Source: CAVVSD01 sp963837655
GTDB lineage: Bacteria; Actinomycetota; Thermoleophilia; Solirubrobacterales; Solirubrobacteraceae
Direction: 5' to 3'
Assembly: GCA_963837655.1 (NCBI GenBank)
Contig: CAWIOK010000021.1
Location: forward strand, 186,001-250,000
Length of the DNA: 64,000 bases
Below the pieces are notes generated by a model. That model saw only the letters and a list, made by a program, of their open reading frames with translations, had not been told where the DNA came from and did not search any database. The position numbers and the translations under genes were made by a program. Below are positions 52,293 through 60,704 of the stretch, piece after piece; position 1 is the stretch's first letter, and the number at the start of each line of letters is the position of its first letter.

Positions 52293-52801
52293 TCAGGCGG
52301 CCTCGCGCAGCGGGATGGTCTCGGTCCGTCGACCAACGGGCCGGGCCGGGACGCCGGCGACCGTGACGCCGGGCGGGACGCTGCTGTTCACGACTGCGTT
52401 GGCGCCGGCCGAGGAGCGGTCACCCATCGTGATCGGGCCGAAGGCCTGCACCCCGGGCGCGAGGTACACGTGCTCACCGAGCGTCGGCAGGGCGCCCTTC
52501 TCGATGCCGATGGTCACGCCCTGGCTGATGGAGAGGTTCGCGCCCGCGACGATCGGGCCGACGAAGACGCCGCTGTAGTGGACGATGAAGAACCTGGGGC
52601 CGATCTGCGCACCGGGCGCGACCGAGATACCCGTGAGGGTCTCGATCGTCTTGTACGTGAAGAACGTCAGCGGCGCGAGGGCCAGGCGCGCGGGGCGCGG
52701 CAGGGTGCGCGTCCAGCGGCGGAAGCGGAACTCGGCGACCGCTGGTACGGCTTCGACGGGTCGACGAGCCGCAGGAGGTCGGCACGGAGATCAGGCAGCA
52801 C
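52293..52801 (-). pseudogene. Short serine O-acetyltransferase-like protein, frameshifted
   Basis: About 170 residues once one missing base near 52739 is restored. The C-terminal left-handed beta-helix (ETLTGISVAPGAQIGPRFF, then VHYSGVFVG, then EKGALPTLGEHVYLAPGVQA) carries the His and Gly turns of serine acetyltransferases. The long N-terminal helical domain of E. coli CysE is absent, as in short Gram-positive forms. It starts at GTG 52801, 39 bp after the monooxygenase gene. It could also be another hexapeptide acyltransferase. Confidence 0.65.
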
Positions 52802-52840
52802 ACGACGATGTTCGGCAGGCGCGCGCCGACACATGAGCGG

Positions 52841-53908
52841 CTATCGATGTTCGCGCCGGGAGGCCATCCGCGGCTGGATGTGCTCGCCGAAGACCTCCAG
52901 GCCCTGCAGGAAGTCGTCGAAGATGAGCATGATCCCCTTGGTCTGAGGCACCGCGGCCGCCTCGTCGAGCATCGCGGCGACGCGCTCGTGGCTGCCGACG
53001 AGGGTTCCGATGTTGAAGTTGATCGCGCCCTCGGGCATGGCGAGCTGGCGCGTGTGGCTGCGCTCGTCGGAGCCGTCGGTCGCCGCGCGGCCGGTCATCG
53101 CCGCAATCGCCTCGTGGTCCACCGCGGCGTTCAGCGCGTCCCACCGCGCGAAGGCCGCCTCGTCAGTCTCGTCCGCGATGACCATGAACAGGACGTAGAC
53201 GCCGACGTCGCGGCCGCTGCGCTGCGCGGCGACGGCCAGGCGCTCGTTGGCCTGCATGTGCGCCGTCGGCGCGTTGCGGCCGCTGCCGAGGACGAACTGC
53301 ACGTCGCCGAACTCGGCGCAGAAGCGCATCCCGCGATCGCTCTGGCCCGCGCAGACGATCTCGATCGGTCCCTGCGGGAGTGGACCCAGGTGGCAGTCCT
53401 CCATGTTGAAGAACTCGCCGTCGAGGTCGCAGCGTCCGGTCTCCCACAGGTCGCGCATGACGCGCACGTACTCACTGGACTGCTCGTAGCGCGTCGACGC
53501 GTGCTGGTCCCCAGGCCACAGGCCCATCTGCTGGTACTCGCCCTTCTGCCACCCCGTCACGATGTTGACGCCGAAGCGCCCAGGCGCCATCGAATCGATC
53601 GTCACCGCCATCCGCGCCACGATCGCCGGCGGCAACGTCAGCGTCGCCGTCGACGCGTACAGCTTGATCCGCTCCGTGACCGGCGCGATCCCGGCCATGA
53701 GCGTGAACGACTCGAGGTTGTGGTCCCAGAACTCCGTCGCGCCGCCGAACCCCCGCAGCTTGATCATCGACAGCGCGAACTCGAAGCCGATGGACTCCGC
53801 CTTCTGCGTGACCGCCCGGTTGAGCTCGTAGGTCGGCATGTACTGCGGGGCGGCAGTCGACATCAGCCAGCCGTTGTTGCCGATGGGGAGGAAGACGCCG
53901 AGGTCCAC
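52841..53908 (-). CDS. rutA: RutA-like flavin-dependent monooxygenase (luciferase family)
   Basis: 355 residues of the bacterial luciferase-like class, close to pyrimidine oxygenase RutA by eye: DLGVFLPIGNNGWLMST at the start, SMIKLRGFGGATEFWDHNLE, LTLPPAIVARMAVTIDSM and GRFGVNIVTGWQKGEY. RutA opens the uracil ring with O2 and reduced FMN. No other rut gene is in the window, and the neighbours are a peroxiredoxin and a serine-acetyltransferase-like gene. A sulfur-compound monooxygenase is therefore a fair alternative. The GTG start at 53908 lies 6 bp after the bcp stop. Confidence 0.75.
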   Translation of the reverse strand: MDLGVFLPIGNNGWLMSTAAPQYMPTYELNRAVTQKAESIGFEFALSMIKLRGFGGATEFWDHNLESFTLMAGIAPVTERIKLYASTATLTLPPAIVARMAVTIDSMAPGRFGVNIVTGWQKGEYQQMGLWPGDQHASTRYEQSSEYVRVMRDLWETGRCDLDGEFFNMEDCHLGPLPQGPIEIVCAGQSDRGMRFCAEFGDVQFVLGSGRNAPTAHMQANERLAVAAQRSGRDVGVYVLFMVIADETDEAAFARWDALNAAVDHEAIAAMTGRAATDGSDERSHTRQLAMPEGAINFNIGTLVGSHERVAAMLDEAAAVPQTKGIMLIFDDFLQGLEVFGEHIQPRMASRREHR

Positions 53909-53914
53909 GGCGAC

Positions 53915-54385
53915 CTACGTCCCCAGCGCGCTCAGGACGAGGTCGTCGTGCTCCTTGGGCTTGACCTTGCGCAGCACCTCGGCGACCGCGCCGCCCGCGT
54001 CGATGACGAACGTCGTCCGCTCGTTGCCCATGTAGGTCTTGCCGTACATCGACTTCTCCACCCACACCCCGTACTGCTCGGCGACCGCGTGGTCGGCGTC
54101 GGCGAGCAGCGCGAAGTTCAGGCCCTGCTTGTCGTGGAACTTCTTGACGGCCTTCACCGGGTCGGGTGACACGCCGAGCACGACGGCGCCCGCGGCGTCG
54201 TACTCCTCCACGTGGTCGCGCACGCCGCACGCCTGCGTCGTGCAGCCGGGCGTGTCCGCCTTGGGATAGAAGTAGAGGACGACTCGCTTGCCGCGGAAGT
54301 CGGAGAGCTTCGTCGTGGTGCCGTCCTGGTCGGGGAGCTCGAAGTCGGGTGCCGGATCCCCGGCGGCAGGCATCTGAGAGGTCAT
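53915..54385 (-). CDS. bcp: Thiol peroxidase, Bcp/PrxQ type
   Basis: 156 residues of the PrxQ subfamily of peroxiredoxins, which reduce hydroperoxides in the cytosol using thioredoxin. The motif TPGCTTQACG gives the peroxidatic C48 and resolving C53, five residues apart, as in atypical 2-Cys PrxQ. The thioredoxin-fold strand VVLYFYPKAD precedes it. It is the first gene of a leftward unit with the RutA-like monooxygenase, and 24 bp from a divergent small gene. Confidence 0.92.
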   Translation of the reverse strand: MTSQMPAAGDPAPDFELPDQDGTTTKLSDFRGKRVVLYFYPKADTPGCTTQACGVRDHVEEYDAAGAVVLGVSPDPVKAVKKFHDKQGLNFALLADADHAVAEQYGVWVEKSMYGKTYMGNERTTFVIDAGGAVAEVLRKVKPKEHDDLVLSALGT

Positions 54386-54409
54386 GGAGGACAGCCTTAC
54401 ACTTCGCGC

Positions 54410-54688
54410 ATGGCCCAGCGCTTCGTGGTCGGCATGCTCCTCCTGCACGGTGCGTCCCCGCGCGACCTGCAGGCCCGCGACGAGCTCGCGGCGGTTCTCC
54501 CCGGGGCGGAGGTCACCGCGCCGGACGAGGTGGGCGAGTTCGAGGTGCGCCTCGACGCCGAGGATCACGAGGGCGCGCTTCAGCAGGTGTGGGACGCCGT
54601 CGCGGCGTCGGGCGCCGACGACCACATCGTGTTCGTCGAGCACGCGGACGTGCCCGAGCACTGGCGCCACCGCAGCGCCCGGCGGTAG
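54410..54688 (+). CDS. Small protein of unknown function
   Basis: 92 residues (MAQRFVVGMLLLHGASPRDL...) with an alternating strand-helix-strand pattern and an EHADVPEHWRHRSARR end. The size and pattern suggest a small ferredoxin-like alpha/beta fold, but I cannot assign a family. Divergent from bcp, it is followed after 33 bp by a secreted protein gene. Confidence 0.55.
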   Translation: MAQRFVVGMLLLHGASPRDLQARDELAAVLPGAEVTAPDEVGEFEVRLDAEDHEGALQQVWDAVAASGADDHIVFVEHADVPEHWRHRSARR

Positions 54689-54721
54689 CGTCGCGCCAAC
54701 CGCCCTCTTTCAGGAGTACTC

Positions 54722-55225
54722 ATGACCGCACGACGGATCCTCGTCCTCGTCGCAGCTCCCGCCGCTCTCGCCGCCGGGCTCTGGACCGCCGGGCCCGCCA
54801 CCGCGCAGGCGCCGCCGCAGACCCTCAGCTTCCACGAGCCGGCCAACGCCGGCACGTTCAACATCATCGACAACGCGCCGAAGTCCAGGACGAGCGGCGC
54901 CCGGACGCGCTTCTCGACGAAGGACGCCGTCGTCTTCAGCAACCCGCTGCTGGACGCCTCCGGCAAGCGCGCCGGGACGCTGCGGGTCATCTGCTACATC
55001 AGGAAGGCGGGGACCTTCGCCACCGCGAAGTCCGACTGCATCGGCGTGTTCGGGCTCACCACCGGCAACATCTACGTCAGCGTGCTCGACCTGGGCTTCA
55101 CGGGATCGACGACGAACGGCACGATCGTGGGCGGCACCGGCGCCTACGTCGGCGCCAAGGGTACGTTCCACGCCGTCAGCCACGCCAACGACACCAGCGA
55201 CGACACGCTGACCATCACGCCCTGA
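54722..55225 (+). CDS. Secreted beta-barrel protein, dirigent/allene-oxide-cyclase-like
   Basis: 167 residues. A signal peptide is clear (about 1-29: Arg-rich start, Ala/Leu core, cleavage near ATAQA). The mature part is strand-rich, and the IVGGTGAYVGAKGTFHAVS motif near the end is typical of the dirigent/AOC-like eight-stranded barrel. Two cysteines (in VICYIRK and KSDCIGVF) could form a disulfide. Bacterial members are exported and uncharacterised. A GGAGTA ribosome-binding site precedes the ATG. Confidence 0.7.
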   Translation: MTARRILVLVAAPAALAAGLWTAGPATAQAPPQTLSFHEPANAGTFNIIDNAPKSRTSGARTRFSTKDAVVFSNPLLDASGKRAGTLRVICYIRKAGTFATAKSDCIGVFGLTTGNIYVSVLDLGFTGSTTNGTIVGGTGAYVGAKGTFHAVSHANDTSDDTLTITP

Positions 55226-55228
55226 GCG

Positions 55229-56032
55229 TCAGCGGTAGCGCTCGGCGAGCGGCGCGAAGTTGCCGCCGCGCATCCCCTGCTCGGCGGCGATGAGCCCGTC
55301 GACCGCGGACAGGTCCGCGAGCCCGGGCACGCACACGACCTCGCCGGCGTCCAGCCCGACGAGCGACGCCTGTACGACGTGCTCGGGCAGCATCGCCCCC
55401 TCGGGCTGGTCGTCCGGCGCCGTCCCGTCCACCGGGTCGGCGCCGTTGGTCATGTGGAACTCCGTCTTCGTGTAGCCCGGGCACACCACCTGCACGCGCA
55501 GCGGCGTGTCGGCCACCTCCGCCGCGAGCGTGCGCGTGAACGTCACCACGAACCCCTTCGACGCCGCGTAGGTCGCGCGCACCGGTAGCGGATCCGGCGG
55601 CAGCGACGCCGCGAAGGCCAGGATCGACGCGACGTTGACGATCGTCCCCTCGGCGCGCGCGAGCATCCCCGGCAGCACCGCCCGCGACAGCAGTGCCGGC
55701 GCCGTCACGTTCACCGCGATGACCTTCGCGACGATGTCGGGCGGTACCTCGGCGAAGGGCGCGTAGCCGTTGATGCCCGCGTTGTTCACGAGCATCGAGA
55801 TGTCGTCGGCGGCCGCTCGCTCCCCGACGCGCGCGACGTCCGCCGGGTCGGCGAGGTCGGCGACGAACGGCTCGGCGCGGACGCCGTGGGCCGAGCTGAG
55901 CTCTTCCGCGAGGGCCTCGATGCGCTCCCGCCGACGGGCGACGAGGACGAGGTCCGATCCCCGCTCGGCGAGGCGGTGTGCGAAGACGGTGCCGATCCCG
56001 GCGGACGCGCCGGTGACGATCGCGGTGGTCAT
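55229..56032 (-). CDS. Short-chain dehydrogenase/reductase
   Basis: 267 residues of the classical SDR type. The NAD(P)-binding TGASAGIG (residues 7-14), NNAG (83-86), and the catalytic S136 and Y155-x3-K159 are all in place. The arginine pair after the second strand (VARRRERIE) suggests NADP preference. The substrate is unknown. It is 9 bp downstream of the DJ-1-like gene on the same strand and converges on the secreted protein gene. Confidence 0.9.
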   Translation of the reverse strand: MTTAIVTGASAGIGTVFAHRLAERGSDLVLVARRRERIEALAEELSSAHGVRAEPFVADLADPADVARVGERAAADDISMLVNNAGINGYAPFAEVPPDIVAKVIAVNVTAPALLSRAVLPGMLARAEGTIVNVASILAFAASLPPDPLPVRATYAASKGFVVTFTRTLAAEVADTPLRVQVVCPGYTKTEFHMTNGADPVDGTAPDDQPEGAMLPEHVVQASLVGLDAGEVVCVPGLADLSAVDGLIAAEQGMRGGNFAPLAERYR

Positions 56033-56041
56033 GCGCGGAGC

Positions 56042-56638
56042 CTACGGGCGGAAGACCTCCACCGCCCGCTCGTGCTCGATCTCCGCGGCGACGGCCGCCG
56101 CGATGTCCGCACCCGCGAACCGCTCGACGATCCACAGCGCCAGGTCGATGCCCGACGTGACGCCGCCCGCGGTGAGCACGTCGCCGTCGTCGACGACCCG
56201 CGCCTCCACGACGTCGGCGCCGCTCTCGCGCAGCTCGTCCAATGCGAGGCGGTGCGTCGTCGCCGGCCGCCCGCGGGTGATGCCCGCCGCGGCGAGGACC
56301 ATGCCGCCGGTGCAGACCGCGGCGATCACGCTCCCGCGGGCGTGCTCGCGCGTGAGCAGCGCGGGCAGGTCGCCGCGCGCGACCTCGGCGCGGGCGCCGC
56401 GCGGCGAACCGGAGTTCCAGCCGCCGCCAGGGACGACGAGCATGTCGGCGGTCTCCGACACGCCGCGCTCGACGACGAGCCGCGTCCCGTGCGCACCGGT
56501 GATCTCCCCGGCGCCGTGCAGCCCGACCACGGCCGGGTGCAGGTCGGCCCCGAGCGCCTCGGCGTTGCGCAGCACCTCGAGCGGGGCGATCGCGTCGAGC
56601 TCGTCGAAGCCGTCGAAGACGATGATGTCGATGTCCAT
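56042..56638 (-). CDS. DJ-1/PfpI-family protein
   Basis: 198 residues with the flavodoxin-like DJ-1 fold. The nucleophile elbow is AAVCTGGMVLAAAG with C109, and GGVTSGIDLALWIVE near the end is the usual family block. Relatives include isocyanide hydratase and AraC-type amidase domains. The ATG at 56638 is 71 bp from the divergent GlxA-like regulator, which itself contains a DJ-1 domain, so that regulator is the likely controller of this gene and the SDR gene after it. Confidence 0.85.
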   Translation of the reverse strand: MDIDIIVFDGFDELDAIAPLEVLRNAEALGADLHPAVVGLHGAGEITGAHGTRLVVERGVSETADMLVVPGGGWNSGSPRGARAEVARGDLPALLTREHARGSVIAAVCTGGMVLAAAGITRGRPATTHRLALDELRESGADVVEARVVDDGDVLTAGGVTSGIDLALWIVERFAGADIAAAVAAEIEHERAVEVFRP

Positions 56639-56709
56639 GGCGTGGATGCTCGCGGGACGCGACGACATCGACCAGTGGCAGGACCGGCGAAGTACGCAAG
56701 AATCCCGCC

Positions 56710-57645
56710 ATGCACCGGATCGCCGTCCTCGCACTCGACAGCGTCGTCGCCTTCGACCTCTCCGTCCCCGCGCAGGTGTTCGGGCACGTCGACGAGCGCG
56801 AGCGCTACGAGCTGCGCGTCTGCGGTGCGCAGGCGGGCCCGGTGGCGAGCTCGACGGGCTTCTCGATCGTCGCCGGGCACGGGCCCGAGGCGCTTGCGTG
56901 GGCGGACACCGTCATCGTGCCCGGGGTCGGCGACCGGACCGCACGGCGACCGGACGTGGTGCTCCAGGCGCTGCGCACGGCCGACGCGCGTGGCGCGCGG
57001 ATCGTCTCGATCTGCACCGGCGCGTTCGTCCTGGCCGAGGCCGGCCTGCTGGACGGGCGGCGCGCGGCGACCCACTGGCAGGACGCCGCGACGCTCGCTC
57101 AGCGCCACCCGGCGGTCGAGGTCGACAGCGATGTCCTCTGGGTCGACGACGGGCAGATCCTCACGTCGGCGGGCGTCGCCGCCGGGATCGACCTGTGCCT
57201 GCACCTCGTGCGCCGCGACCTGGGCACCGAGCACGCCAACCGGATCGCGCGGCGGATGGTCGTCGCGCCCCATCGCGCCGGAGGGCAGGCGCAGTTCGTC
57301 GACCAGCCGGTCGCGCAGCCGGCCGGCGACAGCCTCGCCGCGACCTGCGCGTGGATGCTCGAGCACCTCGGCGAGCCGCTGACCGTGGCGGCGATGGCAC
57401 GGCACGCGGCCCGCAGCGAGCGCTCGTTCGCGCGCCACTTCCTCGCGGCGACCGGCACGACGCCGCAGCGCTGGCTGCAGGCCCAGCGGGTCCTGCACGC
57501 GCGGCGGCTGCTGGAGGAGACCGACCTGCCCGTCGAGGCGGTGGCCCAGGAGGCAGGGTTCGGCACCGCGACGTCGCTGCGCACCCACTTCGCGCGCAAG
57601 ACGCACACGACACCGGCGGCCTACCGGCGCGCGTTCACGTCGTGA
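56710..57645 (+). CDS. GlxA-type AraC-family regulator with DJ-1-like sensor domain
   Basis: 311 residues: an N-terminal DJ-1/PfpI-like domain (about 1-170, elbow SICTGAFVLAEAG with C102) and a C-terminal AraC DNA-binding domain (about 210-308). The double helix-turn-helix ends in AVAQEAGFGTATSLRTHF, and RKTHTTPAAYRRAF closes it. GlxA-type activators sense small metabolites or redox state. Divergent from the DJ-1/SDR pair. The stop overlaps the end of the convergent CMD gene by 11 bp. Confidence 0.88.
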   Translation: MHRIAVLALDSVVAFDLSVPAQVFGHVDERERYELRVCGAQAGPVASSTGFSIVAGHGPEALAWADTVIVPGVGDRTARRPDVVLQALRTADARGARIVSICTGAFVLAEAGLLDGRRAATHWQDAATLAQRHPAVEVDSDVLWVDDGQILTSAGVAAGIDLCLHLVRRDLGTEHANRIARRMVVAPHRAGGQAQFVDQPVAQPAGDSLAATCAWMLEHLGEPLTVAAMARHAARSERSFARHFLAATGTTPQRWLQAQRVLHARRLLEETDLPVEAVAQEAGFGTATSLRTHFARKTHTTPAAYRRAFTS

Positions 57646-58210
57646 CGCGCTCCAGGACCATGACCTCGCCGTCGCCCCAAGGGGTCGCGCGCTCGCCCTC
57701 GAGGAAGCGATCCGGGAGCCCCTCGAGCATGTTCAGCGACGCCGTCAGCCGACCGACGCCCACGAGGTAGGCCAGGTTGATCGCAAGCTCGACGATCTCG
57801 GGCTCGGTGAAGTGCTCGCGCAGGCCCTCGAAGGTCTCGTCGCCGATCGCCAGGTGATCGGTTGCCATGAGGTCGGCGTAGGCGATCGCCGCCCGCTCGG
57901 CGGGAGTGAGGTCCTCCGCCTCCTGGGGACGCTCCAGCGAGCAGACGAGCTCCTCCGTCAGCCCGTCGTCGATCGCCTCCTGGTAGCGCCCCGCCATGCA
58001 GCCGCGGCACTGGTTCCAGAACGCGACGCGCAGACGAACCAGCTCGTGCAGGCGGTCCGGGAGGACGCGGTCGGTCCGCAGCGCGTGCTGGAAGTCCGCG
58101 AGACCGGCCTCCAGGGGCGCGCGGTGCGCCATGACCCTGTGGAACTCTCCGGCGTCCTCGCCGTACAGCGGTGCGTACTGCTCTACGGGAGCGTCGTGTA
58201 TGCGAGCCAT
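57635..58210 (-). CDS. Carboxymuconolactone decarboxylase / AhpD-like family protein
   Basis: About 191 residues, all helical, with the redox motif NQCRGCMAGRYQEA (CxxC) typical of peroxidase-related AhpD-like members. It may reduce peroxides or partner proteins with its cysteine pair. ATG 58210 is preferred over ATG 58225, because the latter lies inside the 28-bp palindrome just upstream. Tight placement behind that palindrome indicates strong repression. Confidence 0.83.
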   Translation of the reverse strand: MARIHDAPVEQYAPLYGEDAGEFHRVMAHRAPLEAGLADFQHALRTDRVLPDRLHELVRLRVAFWNQCRGCMAGRYQEAIDDGLTEELVCSLERPQEAEDLTPAERAAIAYADLMATDHLAIGDETFEGLREHFTEPEIVELAINLAYLVGVGRLTASLNMLEGLPDRFLEGERATPWGDGEVMVLERVTT

Positions 58211-58211
58211 G

Positions 58212-58239
58212 GGCGATACTTGCACATGCAGGTATCGCC
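58212..58239. promoter_or_regulatory. 28-bp near-perfect palindrome, probable repressor operator
   Basis: Arms GGCGATAC (58212-58219) and GTATCGCC (58232-58239) are perfect, and the inner TGCA/TGCA bases continue the symmetry. Of 14 base pairs only the centre and one T-G position mismatch. The inner core (TACTTGCA-CATGCAGGTA) looks like MarR/HxlR-type operators. It ends 1 bp from the ATG of the AhpD-like gene, so a bound repressor would block transcription or translation start. Confidence 0.7.
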
Positions 58240-58241
58240 GC

Positions 58242-58345
58242 TCAAGCGCGTGGGCGCAGCGTGACCGTGCGGCTCGTGCCAGGCACGTGGGCGCCGCCGT
58301 CGCGCGCGATCACGACGACGCGGTAGGTCCTCGCGCGCGCGACGC
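58242..58345 (-). pseudogene. Possible C-terminal remnant of an extracellular Ig/FN3-like protein
   Basis: One leftward frame reads VARARTYRVVVIARDGGAHV and then PGTSRTVTLRPRA-stop. This strand pattern resembles the last strands of Ig-like or fibronectin-type domains at the ends of secreted actinobacterial proteins. There is no start codon with upstream coding sequence, since the Fpg gene ends at 58348. It is best read as a leftover fragment and could be chance. Confidence 0.35.
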
Positions 58346-58347
58346 GC

Positions 58348-59202
58348 TCACTTCAGCAGCCGTGACAGCCGGCGATCCTTCAGCACACGCCCGCCCGTCT
58401 GCTCCTTCGGGCAGTAGCACATGACGTAGTCCTCGTAGTGGACCGCCTCGATCGTCGCGCCGCACCGCGGGCAGGACTCGCCGTTGCGGCGATGCACCTT
58501 CAGCGGCAGCGGCAGCTTGTCGGGAATCGGCAGCTTGACCTTCTCCTCGTACACCGCGAGCGCGTCCCCCATGACCTGGACGGTCGCCTCGCGCAGCCGT
58601 GCGGCCTCGTCGTCGTCGAGGTCGTCGCCGCGCTTGAAGGGCGACAGCATGGCGGTCCACAGGATCTCGTCCACCCACGACCGTCCGATCCCGGCGATGA
58701 CCCGCTGATCGCGCAGCACGCCGTGCAGCGGGCGCGCGCCGCCGGGCTTCAGGAGCGCGGCGAAGTCCTCCGGCGGGTCAGGCCATGCCTCCGGCCCGAG
58801 CGTCGCGATGACCTCCTCGGACTCGAGGTCCTCGGCGCGCAGGAGCTTCACCCATGCGGCTTGCTTGGTCCCGAACTCGCGCAGCCGCAGCTCGCGATCC
58901 TCAGGCAGACGGACCAGGAGGCGGGAGGAGCGGTCCTTCATCGACGCGCGCTTGGCGTACAGCTGCAGCCGGCCGGCGCTCATGAGGTGCACGAGCACCA
59001 CGAGCCCGTTGTCGACCATGATGGTGAACTGCTTGCCGCGCCGCCCGATCTCGGTGATGGCGTGGCCCTCGATCGACTGCAGCGGCGGGTCGAAGGTCTT
59101 GAGGACGTTGATGCCGGGCGTCCGCACCGACTCGATGACCTGACCACGCACCGCTTCGTCCAGGAGGCGCGCCGTGATCTCGACCTCGGGAAGTTCCGGC
59201 AT
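58348..59202 (-). CDS. mutM: Fpg/Nei-type DNA glycosylase
   Basis: 284 residues beginning MPELPEVE, with the catalytic P2 and E3 of the formamidopyrimidine-DNA glycosylase family, which removes oxidised purines and nicks the abasic site. The H2TH region (LHGVLRDQRVIAGIGRSWVDEILW) and a C-terminal zinc finger (CPRC ... CYC) are present. The finger differs from the usual C-x2-C-x16-C-x2-C ending and is followed by about 17 further residues, so it may be a variant with altered lesion preference. Its start is 28 bp from the divergent flavoprotein gene. Confidence 0.85.
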   Translation of the reverse strand: MPELPEVEITARLLDEAVRGQVIESVRTPGINVLKTFDPPLQSIEGHAITEIGRRGKQFTIMVDNGLVVLVHLMSAGRLQLYAKRASMKDRSSRLLVRLPEDRELRLREFGTKQAAWVKLLRAEDLESEEVIATLGPEAWPDPPEDFAALLKPGGARPLHGVLRDQRVIAGIGRSWVDEILWTAMLSPFKRGDDLDDDEAARLREATVQVMGDALAVYEEKVKLPIPDKLPLPLKVHRRNGESCPRCGATIEAVHYEDYVMCYCPKEQTGGRVLKDRRLSRLLK

Positions 59203-59230
59203 GGTGGTCAGAGGGTAGACCGTCGCCTTC

Positions 59231-60580
59231 ATGCGCCTGGCGATCATCGGCGGCGACGCCGCCGGGATGAGCGCGGCCTCATCCGCGAAGCGCCGCGACC
59301 CGGAGCTCGAGGTCGTCGCCTTCGAGCGCGGGCCGTACACGTCCTACTCGGCGTGCGGCATCCCGTACTACGTCGGCGGCTTGTTCGACGACGCCGACCG
59401 GCTCGTCTCGCGCTCGCCCGAGGAGCATCGGCAGGCGGGCATCGACATGCGGGTGCGCGCCGAGATCCGCGCGATCGACCTCGACCGCCGCGTCCTCACG
59501 GTCTTCGAGCGTTCAGAGCAGCGCGAGACCGAGGAGGGCTTCGACCAGCTCGTCGTCGCGACCGGCGCCGTCGCCGTGGCGCCGCCCATCCCGGGCGCCG
59601 ACGCGGTGGAGACCGCGCGCACGGTCGACGCGGCCGAGCGCTTCCGCGCGGGACTGGAGCGCGGCGGCGGGAAGGCCGTGGTCATCGGCGCCGGTTACAT
59701 CGGCCTGGAGATGGCGGAGAACCTCGTCGACCGGGGCATGTCGGTCACGGTCATCGACCAGGGCGACCAGGTCATGCGCACGCTCGACCGTGACATGGCC
59801 GACCACGTCCAGGACGGCGCCGAGGCCCACGGTGTGCGCTTCCTGCTGTCGACCGAGATCGAGGAGATCGTCCTCGACGACGCGGGTAGGCCCTGCAGCG
59901 TCAGGACCGACGAGGGCGACCTGCCCGTCGACCACGTGACGATCGGGACGGGCGCGCGGCCCGAGGTGGCCCTGGCCGAGCAGGCGGGTCTGCAGCTCGG
60001 CGACACCGGAGCGCTGCGCGTCGACGACCACCAGCGCTGCCCGGGCATGGACGGCGTGTTCGCCGCCGGCGACTGCGTGGAGAGCCACCACCGCGTCCTC
60101 GACGCTGCGGTCAACATCCAGCTCGGCACGCACGCCAACAAGCAGGGCCGCATTGCGGGGATCAACGCGACGGGCGGCGACATCGCGTTCCCCGGCGTCG
60201 TGGGGACCGCCGTGTCGAAGGTCTGCAAGTACGAGGTTGCGCGGACCGGCATCACCGAGGCTGAGGCGCGCGAGGCCGGCATCGACGTCGTCAGCGCGAT
60301 CATCAAGAGCTCGACGCGCGCGAAGTACTACCCCGGCGCCGGCCCGATCTGGGTCAAGCTCGTCGCCGACCCGTCGAGCGGGCGCGTCCTCGGCGGCCAG
60401 ATCGTCGGCGTCGAGGGCGCCGCGAAGCGCATCGACGTCCTGGCGACGTGCGTGTGGACGGGGTTGGCGGTCGACGAGCTCGCGCTCATGGACCTGTCCT
60501 ACGCCCCGCCCTACAGCCCGGTCTACGACCCGCTGCTCGTCGCCGCGCGGGCGACGACCAAGGTGGTCGAGGGGGCCTGA
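59231..60580 (+). CDS. CoA-disulfide reductase-like flavoprotein
   Basis: 449 residues of the pyridine-nucleotide-disulfide oxidoreductase class with a single active-site cysteine (C42 in SYSACGIPYYVGG), as in CoA-disulfide reductase and related NADH oxidases. The FAD motif IIGGDAAGMSAASSA, the NAD(P)H motif VVIGAGYIGLEMAENL, the second FAD motif VFAAGDC and the dimerisation domain (LMDLSYAPPYSPVYDPL) are all there. The likely role is NAD(P)H-dependent reduction of low-molecular-weight disulfides or persulfides. The downstream gap (60581-60796) has no gene. Confidence 0.85.
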   Translation: MRLAIIGGDAAGMSAASSAKRRDPELEVVAFERGPYTSYSACGIPYYVGGLFDDADRLVSRSPEEHRQAGIDMRVRAEIRAIDLDRRVLTVFERSEQRETEEGFDQLVVATGAVAVAPPIPGADAVETARTVDAAERFRAGLERGGGKAVVIGAGYIGLEMAENLVDRGMSVTVIDQGDQVMRTLDRDMADHVQDGAEAHGVRFLLSTEIEEIVLDDAGRPCSVRTDEGDLPVDHVTIGTGARPEVALAEQAGLQLGDTGALRVDDHQRCPGMDGVFAAGDCVESHHRVLDAAVNIQLGTHANKQGRIAGINATGGDIAFPGVVGTAVSKVCKYEVARTGITEAEAREAGIDVVSAIIKSSTRAKYYPGAGPIWVKLVADPSSGRVLGGQIVGVEGAAKRIDVLATCVWTGLAVDELALMDLSYAPPYSPVYDPLLVAARATTKVVEGA

Positions 60581-60704
60581 GGGGCGTTCATCGCGCTCAG
60601 CTCGGCACGTCGGCTGCGGGCTCAGCCGCGCCCGGACGACTCACCGAGGCCGGTGCAGCGGACCGCGACGCCGCGCCACCGAGGTCCTCGGGCATCCACA
60701 GCTC

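Noticed and set aside
52841..53908. Assigning a full pyrimidine-degradation (rut) operon
   Set aside because: Only a RutA-like gene is present; no RutB, C, D, E, F or G-like gene is nearby.
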